Shown: in pieces, positions 43,140 to 51,131 of the stretch
Layout: the number at the start of each line of letters is the position of its first letter
How positions within the stretch are numbered: position 1 is the first letter of the stretch
Origin: Burkholderiaceae bacterium
GTDB lineage: Bacteria > Pseudomonadota > Gammaproteobacteria > Burkholderiales > Burkholderiaceae_C
Reading direction: 5' to 3'
Assembly: GCA_014879655.1 (NCBI GenBank)
Contig: JACSRS010000096.1
Location: 1 to 64,000, forward strand
Length of the DNA stretch: 64,000 nucleotides
Notes under the pieces: model-generated
Seen by the model: the letters and a program-made list of their open reading frames with translations, nothing else
Database searches by the model: none
Told to the model about the DNA's origin: nothing
Position numbers and translations under genes: made by a program

Positions 43140-44771
43140 TCAGCTTTCTTCGGGCACCATCTTGATGGCGCCGCTGGGGCATTCGGCCACACAGATGCCG
43201 CAGCCCTTGCAGTAGTCGTACTTGAACTCGAAGCCCTTGCCCGGGCCGAGCTTGACGACCGCGTTGTCCGGGCAGACGCCGTAGCAGTTGTCGCACTCGA
43301 AGCAGTTGCCGCACGACAGGCAACGGCGCGCCTCGAACAGCGCATTGCCTTCATCCAGACCGCCCTGCACCTCTTCGAACGTGGAGCGGCGGCGGATGAT
43401 GTCCAGCATGGGGCGCACCGCGCGCGGCGCGTCGCTGTAGTACCAGGTGTTGAGCTTGTCGAAGCTCGCCAGTTCGCTTTTCGGCAGTGCCACCACCGCC
43501 TGCCCCTTCAGCCAGGCGTGAATGTTGCGCGCCGCCTTTTTGCCGTGACCGATGGCCACCGTCACGTTGCGCTCGGCCGGCACCATGTCGCCGCCGGCAA
43601 AGATGCCGGCGTGGCCGGTCATCATCTGCGCGTCTACCTGCACCACGCCGCCTTCCACCGCCAGGCCCGGCACGCCTGCTATCAGCGACAGATCGACGTC
43701 CTGGCCCAGCGCCAGCACCACCGAGTCGGCCTCCAGCGTCTCGAACTCGCCGGTGGGCTGCGGAAAGCCCTTTTCATCGAGCGCCATCTTCTCGACCGTG
43801 ATCGACTCGGCGCCGGCCTGTTTGATGGTGGAGAGCCACTTGATCATCACGCCCTCCTGCAGCGCCTCCTCGACCTCGAAGTCGTGCGCCGGCATCTTTT
43901 CGCGGCTGCGTCGGTAGACGATGATCGCCTCGGTCGCGCCCAGGCGTTTGGCGGTGCGCGCCACGTCGATGGCGGTGTTGCCGCCACCGTAGACCACCAC
44001 CCGGCGCCCCAGCATGGGTTTGTCTTCGCCCTCCATCGAGCGCAAGACCGAGACCGCGTCCAGCACCCTGGCCGAGTCGCCCGCCGGGATGAAGGCGCGC
44101 CTGGCAATGTGGGCACCCACGGCCAGAAAGACGGCGTCAAATCCGCCAGCCTGCATGTCCTGCAGCACGCTCTCGACCTTGCGGTTGTAGTGAATCTGCA
44201 CGCCCATGTCGACGATGCGTCGCACCTCGGCGTCGAGCACGTCGCGCGGCAGCCGGTACTTCGGGATGCCAAAGCGCATCATGCCGCCGGGCAGCGGGCC
44301 GGCTTCGAACACGGTGACGGCATGACCCAGGCGCGCCAGATGGTAGGCGGCCGACAGGCCCGAAGGCCCGGCACCGACCACCAGCACCTTCTGGCCCGAG
44401 GTGGCAGCCGGCGCGTCAAAGGCCCAGCCGTTTGCGATGGCCTGGTCGCCCAGAAAGCGTTCGACCGAGTTGATGCCCACGGGCGCATCGAGCTGCCCAC
44501 GGTTGCAGGCGCCTTCGCAGCTGTGGTAGCAAACGCGGCCCATCACCGCGGGAAACGGGTTGTCCTGCACCAGCGTGCGCCAGGCCTGCTGGTAGTTGCC
44601 CGATTCGGCGTGGAACAGCCAGGCCTGGATGTTCTCGCCGGCCGGGCATTGCTGGTTGCACGGCGGCATGCGGCTGAGGTAGACCGGGCGCTCGTTGCGC
44701 CAGGAGCCGGTATGGTTGGCCAGCGAGCTGCCAACGTCCAGGGTGATGGCAAAGGGTTTTTGCATGCTCAT
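43140..44771 (-). CDS. GltD-like flavoprotein fused to a 2x[4Fe-4S] ferredoxin
   Basis: A 543-residue electron-transfer subunit. The N-terminal Fe-S domain has CNQQCPAGENIQAW and VCYHSCEGACNRG. The middle is the glutamate-synthase-small-subunit fold with FAD site KVLVVGAGPSGLSAAYHL and NAD(P) site RRVVVYGGGNTAIDVARTA. The C-terminal 65 residues are a ferredoxin with CLSCGNCFECDNCYGVCP and CKGCGICVAECP. It would pass electrons between NAD(P) and the oxidoreductase encoded by the three genes before it. It overlaps the beta subunit gene by four bases. Confidence 0.92.
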   Translation of the reverse strand: MSMQKPFAITLDVGSSLANHTGSWRNERPVYLSRMPPCNQQCPAGENIQAWLFHAESGNYQQAWRTLVQDNPFPAVMGRVCYHSCEGACNRGQLDAPVGINSVERFLGDQAIANGWAFDAPAATSGQKVLVVGAGPSGLSAAYHLARLGHAVTVFEAGPLPGGMMRFGIPKYRLPRDVLDAEVRRIVDMGVQIHYNRKVESVLQDMQAGGFDAVFLAVGAHIARRAFIPAGDSARVLDAVSVLRSMEGEDKPMLGRRVVVYGGGNTAIDVARTAKRLGATEAIIVYRRSREKMPAHDFEVEEALQEGVMIKWLSTIKQAGAESITVEKMALDEKGFPQPTGEFETLEADSVVLALGQDVDLSLIAGVPGLAVEGGVVQVDAQMMTGHAGIFAGGDMVPAERNVTVAIGHGKKAARNIHAWLKGQAVVALPKSELASFDKLNTWYYSDAPRAVRPMLDIIRRRSTFEEVQGGLDEGNALFEARRCLSCGNCFECDNCYGVCPDNAVVKLGPGKGFEFKYDYCKGCGICVAECPSGAIKMVPEES

Positions 44772-45760
44772 TCCTCCAGCAGCCCGAAGCGGCGGATGTT
44801 GCGGTCGGCGATGGCCTGCAGCCGGGCAATGGTGGCGGTGTCCGGGTCGGGGCCAAACAGGTGGGCAAAGCGCTTTTGCGGCCGCAGGTAGTCTTCAATC
44901 GGCACCTGGTGGCGGATCTTCGAGACGCCGGTGACCTCGCCACGCTCGGCCTCGAACACCGGAAAGAACCCGCTCTCGTGCGCCAGCCGCGCCAGCCGGA
45001 TGGTGTCGTGCGAGGCCGCGCCCCAGCCCAGCGGACACGGCACAAAGATGTGGATGTATCGTGCGCCGTGTACCGTCATGGCCTTGGCCACCTTGGCCTC
45101 CAGGTCGTGCAGATCAGCCACCGTGGCCGTGGCCACGTAGGAAATCTCGTGCGCCATGGCGATCTGCGGCAGGTTCTTGCCCTGGCCAAAGACGTTGCCC
45201 GGCTGCGGGCCGACCGGCATGGTGGTGGCCGTTCGCGCCGCCGGCGGTGTGGCGCTGGAGCGCTGCACGCCGGTGTTCATGTAGGCCTCGTTGTCGTAGC
45301 AGATGTAGAGCACGTCGTCGTTGCGCTCGAACATGCCCGACAGGCAGCCAAAGCCGATGTCGGTGGTGCCGCCGTCACCGCCCTGCGCCACCACGCGCAC
45401 CTCGCTGCGGCCCTTGACGCGCATGGCCGCCGCAATGCCCGTGGCCACGGCTGCCGCATTGCCGAACAGCGAATGTATCCAAGGCATCTGCCACGAGGTT
45501 TCCGGGTACGGCGTGGAAAACACCTCCAGGCAGCCGGTGGCGTTGGCGGCGATCAGCTGGCCGTTGGTGGCCTGCATGGCCGCGTCAATCGCGTAGCGTG
45601 CGCCCAGCGCCTCGCCACAGCCCTGGCAGGCGCGGTGGCCCGAGTTGAGCGAATTGTTGCGCGCCGTGTTGGCCTGCACGCTGCGCTGCTCGGGAGCGAG
45701 CAGCCGGTTGCCGACGGTGAAGGTGCCGGTCTGGTAGAACTTGACGACGGTTGGGTCCAT
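44768..45760 (-). CDS. 2-oxoacid:acceptor oxidoreductase beta subunit
   Basis: A 330-residue thiamine-pyrophosphate subunit of the pyruvate ferredoxin oxidoreductase family. The cluster-binding Cys are in HRACQGCGEALG, ANATGCLEVFS and FVPCPLGW. The cofactor motif is GGDGGTTDIGFGCLSG followed by ICYDNEAYMNTG. The substrate may be pyruvate or an aromatic 2-oxoacid. It lies 41 bases after the alpha gene and overlaps the flavoprotein gene. Confidence 0.93.
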   Translation of the reverse strand: MDPTVVKFYQTGTFTVGNRLLAPEQRSVQANTARNNSLNSGHRACQGCGEALGARYAIDAAMQATNGQLIAANATGCLEVFSTPYPETSWQMPWIHSLFGNAAAVATGIAAAMRVKGRSEVRVVAQGGDGGTTDIGFGCLSGMFERNDDVLYICYDNEAYMNTGVQRSSATPPAARTATTMPVGPQPGNVFGQGKNLPQIAMAHEISYVATATVADLHDLEAKVAKAMTVHGARYIHIFVPCPLGWGAASHDTIRLARLAHESGFFPVFEAERGEVTGVSKIRHQVPIEDYLRPQKRFAHLFGPDPDTATIARLQAIADRNIRRFGLLEE

Positions 45761-45801
45761 GGGAGTTTCCAGTCAGTGTCGGTTTGCCGCGGGCACGCCG
45801 C

Positions 45802-47055
45802 TCAGGCCACGCGCGATGAAACGGTACCGATGTCGCGCAGGATGCCTTCGGCCACCGGGCCGCTGCGCCGCTGGTCCTTCTCGCGCGCCAGTACGCGGTT
45901 GACGATGTCCCAGTCCAGATCCAGAAAGGTCAGCTGTTCCAGCTTGTCCTGCACCGCATCGTGCAGCAGCTTGCCCAGCGAGGCGCGTGTGATGGCGCGC
46001 CCCCCCAGCCCCGCCACGACCGCATACACCTGCTGCGGGCGGTTCTGCACAGCGCTGCGCACGTCGCGGGTGACGATGCCACCAATGCCGACGGCAAAAC
46101 ATTTTTCGACAACGACCAGCCGCTTGACGTGTGCGGTGGCCGCGCGGATGGCCGCGATGGGAAACGGCCGGAACGAGGTGATGCCCAGCACACCGATCTT
46201 CAGGCCTTCATCCCGCAGCGCATCGACCGTGTCCTTGATCGTTCCCAGCACCGAGCCGAGCGCAATGACCACGGTTTCAGCGTCTTCCAGTTTGTAGGTG
46301 CGGATCAGGCCGCCCGAATCACGACCAAATTCCTGGCGGAATTCCGCGGCGATTTCCGGCAGCCGCTCCAGCGCCTGCATCTGGCGCGCATGCGCCAGAT
46401 AGCGCACCTCGGTGAAGGCCTCCGGCCCCACCATGGCGCCGATCGTTACCGGCTCGTTCGGGTCCAGCACCTGGCGCGGCTCGTACGGCGGCAAAAAGCG
46501 GTCGACCTGCGCCTGCTCGGGCAGGTCGACCCGCTCGTAGGCGTGCGTCAGGATGAAACCGTCCATGCAGACCATCACTGGCAGCGACACTTCCTCGGCA
46601 ATGCGAAAAGCCTGGATGTGCAGGTCCAGCGCCTCCTGATTGGTCTCGGCAAACAACTGGATCCAGCCGGCGTCGCGCATCGACATGCTGTCGGTATGGT
46701 CGTTCCAGATGTTGATGGGCGCGCCAATCGCGCGATTCGCCACCGTCATCACGATCGGCAGGCCCAGTCCTGAGGCGTTGTAGACCGCTTCCGCCATGAA
46801 CAGCAGGCCCTGACTGGCAGTGGCCGTATAGGCACGCGCGCCGGCTGCAGAGGCGCCGATCGCCACGCTGAGCGCGGCAAATTCCGACTCGACGTTGATG
46901 AACTCGCAGCGCGCAAGCGCGCCGGATTTCACCATCTCGCCCAATCCTTCGACGATGTGCGTCTGTGGCGAAATCGGATAGGCGCAGATGACTTCTGGGC
47001 GGCTCAGCGCCACGGCCGTGGCAACGGCGTGCGAGCCTTCGCATTGTTCAAGCAT
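45802..47055 (-). CDS. 2-oxoacid:acceptor oxidoreductase alpha subunit
   Basis: A 417-residue subunit. The N-terminal pyrimidine-binding domain shows QCEGSHAVATAVALSRPEVI and YPISPQTHIVEGLGEMVKSG, then FINVESEFAALSVAIGASAA with the conserved Glu. The C-terminal transketolase-like domain holds GVLGITSFRPFPIAAIRAA. ATG at 47055 overlaps the gamma gene stop by eight bases, so the two are coupled. The order gamma-alpha-beta-flavoprotein recalls phenylglyoxylate oxidoreductase operons. Confidence 0.93.
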   Translation of the reverse strand: MLEQCEGSHAVATAVALSRPEVICAYPISPQTHIVEGLGEMVKSGALARCEFINVESEFAALSVAIGASAAGARAYTATASQGLLFMAEAVYNASGLGLPIVMTVANRAIGAPINIWNDHTDSMSMRDAGWIQLFAETNQEALDLHIQAFRIAEEVSLPVMVCMDGFILTHAYERVDLPEQAQVDRFLPPYEPRQVLDPNEPVTIGAMVGPEAFTEVRYLAHARQMQALERLPEIAAEFRQEFGRDSGGLIRTYKLEDAETVVIALGSVLGTIKDTVDALRDEGLKIGVLGITSFRPFPIAAIRAATAHVKRLVVVEKCFAVGIGGIVTRDVRSAVQNRPQQVYAVVAGLGGRAITRASLGKLLHDAVQDKLEQLTFLDLDWDIVNRVLAREKDQRRSGPVAEGILRDIGTVSSRVA

Positions 47056-47635
47056 GTTGCATCTCCGCCTGGCGTTCCTGTTCTGTGACGATCTGGTAGG
47101 CCTCCGTTGCAGCGGCGACGTTGCCATCGGCCACCGCGCCCTTGAACTTTCGGCGGATTGCCGCGTGCACCGCGTCCAGCGTCACCAGCCCACCGAGCGC
47201 GGCAAAAGCGCCCAACATGGGCACATTGGGCACCGGCCGGCCGACATGCTTCATCGCGAGCTCGGTGGCCGGCACGGTGAGCAGGTGTGCGGGCTTGAAA
47301 CCGCTGGCGAACTCGCCCAAGCCCAGCTGCTCGAACGTGCGAGTAGTGTTGATCAGGATGAATCCGTCCTTTTTCAGGCCGCTGAACACGTCAACCTGAT
47401 GCAGCAGCGTCGGGTCCTGAATCAGCAGCGCGTCAGGCTGCATCACCGGTTCGCGAAGCCGGATTTCGTGATCATCGAGCCGGCAGAACGCCACCACCGG
47501 CGCGCCGGTGCGCTCGGAGCCGAAACTGGGGAAAGCCTGCGCGTGCCGCCCACCCAGAAAAGCCGCGATGGACAGCATTTCTGCGCCGGTGACCACGCCC
47601 TGCCCGCCCCGGCCGTGTATGCGTACCTGAAACAT
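47048..47635 (-). CDS. 2-oxoacid:acceptor oxidoreductase gamma subunit
   Basis: A 195-residue gamma subunit. The Rossmann-like start VRIHGRGGQGVVTGAEMLSI and FPSFGSERTGAPVVAFCRLD are typical. It helps bind CoA. It is the first gene of the operon and lies about 100 bases downstream of an FNR-like box. No separate small ferredoxin gene follows; that function is fused to the last gene. Confidence 0.93.
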   Translation of the reverse strand: MFQVRIHGRGGQGVVTGAEMLSIAAFLGGRHAQAFPSFGSERTGAPVVAFCRLDDHEIRLREPVMQPDALLIQDPTLLHQVDVFSGLKKDGFILINTTRTFEQLGLGEFASGFKPAHLLTVPATELAMKHVGRPVPNVPMLGAFAALGGLVTLDAVHAAIRRKFKGAVADGNVAAATEAYQIVTEQERQAEMQHA

Positions 47636-47727
47636 CCCTGGTCTCCTGTAACCCGGCAGCGCGGCGGCGATGGCGCGCAGCGCAGCAATCCGGTACAGGG
47701 ATGATGGCCCGCTGGGGCCTGCGGGTC

Positions 47728-47741
47728 TTGACCTGAATCAG
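47728..47741 (-). promoter_or_regulatory. FNR/Anr-like box upstream of the oxidoreductase operon
   Basis: On the minus strand CTGATTCAGGTCAA matches TTGAT-N4-(A/G)TCAA with one mismatch in the first base. It lies about 95 bases upstream of the gamma subunit start. Activation under low oxygen would suit an oxygen-sensitive enzyme. One site alone is weak evidence. Confidence 0.4.
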
Positions 47742-47791
47742 GGAAACCGGCCATTCGCCGCTACGGCCACCGGACTGCGAACCGGCGCCCG

Positions 47792-48361
47792 CTACCTGAC
47801 GACGACGGCGTCCAGCATGCGGTAGTACAGCCCCATCGGATCGTCCTTCAGTACCTGAAAGCGCCCTTCCACCACCACCGGTTCCATCGTCGCCTTGACC
47901 GGTATGCGGGTCTTGACTTCGACCATGCTTTCGGGCCCGCCCGGCGTGCAGAAGCCGCAGGTCAGCGGCACGGCGCTGAGCAGGAAATGCCGCTGGCGCT
48001 CGCCTGGCTCCAGCGGCAGCATGAAGCCCTGAAGGCGCTTCGTCTGCTGGTTGAGTTCCAGTTGCGCCGGTTCGAACACCGGCAGGATGCGGTTTTTCTC
48101 AACCCGGGTGGTCACCCGTGTCAACAGCGACCAGGCCAGCACGTCCGAGCGTTGCGGCAGCGGCGCGAAAGGACTGTTGGGGCTGTGAACGCCAGGGCCG
48201 GTGCCGAACGGAACGCCTGGCTCCGCCGAGGCTGACAAGGCAGGCGCTGCCTGCTGCACCGGCTTTACCCCCGGCATCGGCGAACTCAGCTGGGCGTGGG
48301 CCAGACTGCTCGTGACCAGCACCGCGGCCACCAGGCCATGGACGGAGAAAGAGGACTTCAT
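47792..48361 (-). CDS. secreted DUF3299 protein of the zinc locus
   Basis: A 189-residue protein with a signal peptide (residues 1-23, ending AHA-Q). A Pro-rich linker follows. The C-terminal 110 residues fit the DUF3299 pattern, with LQGFMLPLEPGERQRHFLLS and a Cys-x-x-Cys pair in PLTCGFCTPGGPESMVEVKT that could bind metal. Relatives occur beside MacB-like ABC genes under zinc control (from memory, P. aeruginosa PA4063-PA4066). It is the last gene of the zur operon, two bases after a small Cys-rich gene. Confidence 0.75.
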   Translation of the reverse strand: MKSSFSVHGLVAAVLVTSSLAHAQLSSPMPGVKPVQQAAPALSASAEPGVPFGTGPGVHSPNSPFAPLPQRSDVLAWSLLTRVTTRVEKNRILPVFEPAQLELNQQTKRLQGFMLPLEPGERQRHFLLSAVPLTCGFCTPGGPESMVEVKTRIPVKATMEPVVVEGRFQVLKDDPMGLYYRMLDAVVVR

Positions 48362-48363
48362 GG

Positions 48364-48618
48364 TCAGTGCTCGTGTTTCATGCCGCAGTATTTGCCAATG
48401 GCCAGGCCCTTGCACGCGGCCTGAAGCTCCCTGTAACAGGCATCTGCCTTTCTCCCGGACTCCAGACATTTGGCCGCCGCCTCGTGCGCGGCAGCCATGG
48501 CGCGGTGGCGGGCCACGTCCTCCCGGACCTCTTTATCGCTGTGTTGCGCTACGGCATTGAGAGCAACAAAAGACCCGATGACGCTGGGAATCAACCATCT
48601 TTTTACGAATTTCGACAT
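48364..48618 (-). CDS. small secreted Cys/His-containing protein of the zinc locus
   Basis: An 84-residue protein with a signal peptide (SKFVKRWLIPSVIGSFVALN, cut near AVA-Q). The mature part has four Cys (AAKCLES, DACYREL, AACKGLA, KYCGMK) and ends KHEH. It is helical and charged. The pattern allows two disulfides or metal binding. AAGGTGAGAAA precedes the ATG. I know no family name; position suggests a periplasmic zinc handler, by analogy with the small protein next to the P. aeruginosa PA4064-PA4066 genes. Confidence 0.65.
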   Translation of the reverse strand: MSKFVKRWLIPSVIGSFVALNAVAQHSDKEVREDVARHRAMAAAHEAAAKCLESGRKADACYRELQAACKGLAIGKYCGMKHEH

Positions 48619-48623
48619 TTTTC

Positions 48624-49838
48624 TCACCTTGCATTCAACAGCCGGGCCACATCGACCCGGTAGGCACTGACGGCCGGCAAAAGGGCAGCGAGCACCGCCA
48701 CCCCCGCCGCCGCCAACGGCACCCACGCCTCGGCCGGCACCCACTGCCAGCCATGCACCACCACCGATTTTTCGGCCTGCAAAAACCATGCTGCCATAGC
48801 TGTCAAGCCGTGCCCCGCCGCCAGTCCCAGCGCCGAGGCCAGCAGCGCCAGCCAGAGCGCCTCCGAAAGCAGCAGCGCGCCCACCTTCCACGGCGGCGCG
48901 CCAAGCATGCGCAGCATCGCCAGGTCGGCGCGGCGCTCGCGCACGGCGCTCCACAGCGCGATGAACACCCCGAGTGCCGCCGTCATCAGAAGCACAGCCC
49001 CAAAGCCCTGCAGCACCTGCGTGCCGACGCTGACCATTCCGAGCAGCCGCGTGATCTCCACGGCCGGCGCGGCCGACTGCATGCCGGTGCTGCTGTTCAC
49101 GTAACGAGGAAAGGTCACAGCCGCCAGTGGCGTGGTGTAGCGGATCAGCGCCACCGTGACTTCGCGTTCGGCCTCCAGCGCGGCCTGGTCTTCCTTGTCC
49201 AGCGGGGTTTCACCGCTGTGCATGTCTTCGTGCACCTTCCAGACGGATTCGGTGGCCGTGAGGATCAGCCGGTCGAGCACGCAACCACAGGGCGCGAGCA
49301 CGCCGGTGACGGTGTACGGCGTGTGTGCGTGCTCATCGCCGCCCCCGCCCAGACCGTGCGAGCCGGCGAAGGGGTCACCAGTCTTCAGTCCGGTGGCAGC
49401 CGCCACCTGCGCGCCGAGCACGGCCTGCATCGGCGCGGCCCAGAGTTCGCCCTGCGCCAGCTGCGCCTCGTAATGAGCGATGTAGGCCGGCGTGGTACCG
49501 ACGATGCGAAAACCGCGAAAGCTGTCACCCAGGCTCAGCGGAATGAGCTGCGCCACCTGCGGGTGCTTCGCCAGCGCCTGCATGTCGGCCAGCGGAATAT
49601 TGCCCGGCGGCACGTCGATGTGAAAGACCCCGGCCAAGATCAGCTGCATCGGGCTGCCCTTGGCCCCCACCACCACATCGATGCCGGCCAGGTCGCGCTC
49701 GAAAGCGCGGTCCAACTGGTGGCTGGCCAGCAGCACGAAGGTCATGGAAGCCAGCCCCAGCGTCATCAGCAGCAGGTTCAGCCCGGCAGCGAGAGGCCGG
49801 GACCAGAGGTAACGCCATGAAAGAACCAATGTATTCAT
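48624..49838 (-). CDS. ABC transporter permease, MacB/FtsX type
   Basis: A 404-residue permease with an N-terminal helix, a large periplasmic domain (about residues 45-270) and three C-terminal helices, the MacB/FtsX layout. The periplasmic part carries GDEHAHTPY, PCGC and HEDMHSG, His and Cys groups that may relate to metal. The FtsX-type RERRADLAMLRMLGAPPWKV is present. Its start codon overlaps the ATPase stop (ATGA), and both lie inside a dispersed repeat. It belongs to the zur operon. Confidence 0.88.
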   Translation of the reverse strand: MNTLVLSWRYLWSRPLAAGLNLLLMTLGLASMTFVLLASHQLDRAFERDLAGIDVVVGAKGSPMQLILAGVFHIDVPPGNIPLADMQALAKHPQVAQLIPLSLGDSFRGFRIVGTTPAYIAHYEAQLAQGELWAAPMQAVLGAQVAAATGLKTGDPFAGSHGLGGGGDEHAHTPYTVTGVLAPCGCVLDRLILTATESVWKVHEDMHSGETPLDKEDQAALEAEREVTVALIRYTTPLAAVTFPRYVNSSTGMQSAAPAVEITRLLGMVSVGTQVLQGFGAVLLMTAALGVFIALWSAVRERRADLAMLRMLGAPPWKVGALLLSEALWLALLASALGLAAGHGLTAMAAWFLQAEKSVVVHGWQWVPAEAWVPLAAAGVAVLAALLPAVSAYRVDVARLLNAR

Positions 49839-49888
49839 AGCAAACTATGACCATCCGACGCTGGGATGATGCCATTTTTGCTTGAAAA
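49831..49888 (+). repeat. dispersed repeat, copy e, inside coding sequence
   Basis: ATTCATAGCAAACTATGACC, then ATCCGACGCTGGGATGATGC and CATTTTTGCTTGAAA. This copy is not intergenic. Read on the minus strand it codes the last 17 or so residues of the ABC ATPase (FSSKNGIIPASDGHSLL), its TGA stop and the overlapping ATG of the permease. See the finding on this junction. Confidence 0.8.
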
Positions 49889-50515
49889 CAGCAGTTCAGT
49901 CGCCTGGGGCAGCGCTTCGGCCACGCGCCGGTCGTGCGTGGCGATCACCAGCGTCGCGCCACAGGCTGCGGCGCTCTCGCGCAGCAGGGCCAGCGCCGAC
50001 GCACACGCAAAGTCATCAAGGCTGGCCGTGGGCTCGTCGGCCAGGATCACACGCGGCGCACGCAGCACGGCGCGCGCCAGTGCCACACGCTGCGCCTGCC
50101 CGCCCGAGAGCTGATCGGGCTTGCGTTGTGCCAGATCGGCCACACCCAGGACATCAAGCGTGCGGGTGATGGCGCCTGGGTCTACCGGCAGCCCGCCCGC
50201 GTAATAGACCAGCGCGAGGTTGCCGGCCACGCTCAGCGCGTCGCTGAGGTATAGCTTCTGCGGCAACAGGCCGATGGCCCCGGCGCGCCAGGCGTCACGG
50301 GCACGCCCACCCAGCACACCCAAAGGCTGGCCTGCCACGATCATCTCGCCCTCGGTGGCGGTCAGCAGACCGGCCGCCAGCGCCAGCCAGGTCGATTTCC
50401 CGCTGCCCGAGGGTCCACGCAGCAGCAGCGTGCCACCTTGATCGACCCGCACGTCGGGGAAGCGCATTGTCGCGCCGCCGGGGTAGCAATAGGCCATCTG
50501 GCGGCTCACTATCAT
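49835..50515 (-). CDS. ABC transporter ATP-binding protein of the MacB-like pair
   Basis: A 226-residue ATPase with Walker A RGPSGSGKST, signature LSGGQAQRVALARAVL, Walker B VILADEPTASLD and the H-loop VIATHDRR. It is of the LolD/MacB class. The final 17 residues are encoded by a dispersed repeat and lack similarity to the family. ATG at 50515 overlaps the zur stop by four bases. It powers the FtsX-type permease downstream. Confidence 0.9.
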   Translation of the reverse strand: MIVSRQMAYCYPGGATMRFPDVRVDQGGTLLLRGPSGSGKSTWLALAAGLLTATEGEMIVAGQPLGVLGGRARDAWRAGAIGLLPQKLYLSDALSVAGNLALVYYAGGLPVDPGAITRTLDVLGVADLAQRKPDQLSGGQAQRVALARAVLRAPRVILADEPTASLDDFACASALALLRESAAACGATLVIATHDRRVAEALPQATELLFSSKNGIIPASDGHSLL

Positions 50516-51018
50516 GCTCGCCCACCCGGCACGTGAGTGGCGCAATCCGCGCAAACGCCGCGCACCGCGAAGTCCACCGTCAAGCCCTGGTACCCCAGGG
50601 CTTTGAGCGCCTGCAGCGCCGTCTGTGCCGCTTTGTCCAGATCCAGAGCGCTGCCCTGCAAGGCGCTGTCCAGCGGGCGGTCGCGGTGGCAGCTCTGGCA
50701 CTCAAAGTGGGGGATAGCATGAACACTGGGAGGCATGGACTGATACCGGCGAACGCGCTGGGTATCCACCCGGCACAACAGCAGGCCCGCCTGGGTCAGC
50801 CTGTCGATCAGGCGGTAGAGGGTGACTCTGTCCATCGCGTCACCACTATTCGCCCCCCCGGCATCCGCCAGCGCCGCCTGCAACTGGCCATGGGTATAGC
50901 TGGTCGTGGGGTGAGCCAGCAGCCATCCCAGCACTTTTCGCGCGGCAGCGGTGCGGCGCAGCCCGTGGGCCGCCAGCAGCGCGTCGATGGAGTCGGTATT
51001 GGCAGGCGCAAGTGCCAT
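50512..51018 (-). CDS. zur: Fur-family zinc uptake regulator Zur
   Basis: A 168-residue Fur-family repressor. The winged helix is LRRTAAARKVLGWLLAHPTT and DAMDRVTLYRLIDRLTQAGL, and the dimer domain has the structural zinc Cys pairs HFECQSCHRD and GVCADCATH. Zur rather than Fur is inferred from its position between zinc ABC genes. AGGAAAT precedes the ATG at 51018. It heads the operon that includes the MacB-like pair, so it probably represses itself. Confidence 0.85.
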   Translation of the reverse strand: MALAPANTDSIDALLAAHGLRRTAAARKVLGWLLAHPTTSYTHGQLQAALADAGGANSGDAMDRVTLYRLIDRLTQAGLLLCRVDTQRVRRYQSMPPSVHAIPHFECQSCHRDRPLDSALQGSALDLDKAAQTALQALKALGYQGLTVDFAVRGVCADCATHVPGGRA

Positions 51019-51084
51019 TGGTAATTTCCTGTGAAACCGGCAACCTGAAGAACTGACACAACAAATTCTCCGGGGCCAAAGAAT

Positions 51085-51105
51085 TATCGCAACAAAGTTG
51101 CAATA
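51085..51105. promoter_or_regulatory. Zur-like box 1
   Basis: TAT-C-GCAAC-AAA-GTTGC-A-ATA is a 21-bp dyad with perfect GCAAC/GTTGC arms and matching TAT/ATA ends. It lies between zur and the divergent zinc import genes, about 67 bases from the zur start. A second dyad of the same design lies 26 bp away. Confidence 0.6.
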
Positions 51106-51110
51106 GCATC

Positions 51111-51131
51111 TAACGCAATTCAGTTGCATTA
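51111..51131. promoter_or_regulatory. Zur-like box 2
   Basis: TAACGCAA-TTCAG-TTGCATTA is a 21-bp imperfect dyad, centre to centre 26 bp from box 1. It shares the GCAA/TTGC core. It overlaps the first base of the start codon of the 63-residue membrane protein, so a bound repressor would block that gene directly. Confidence 0.55.
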
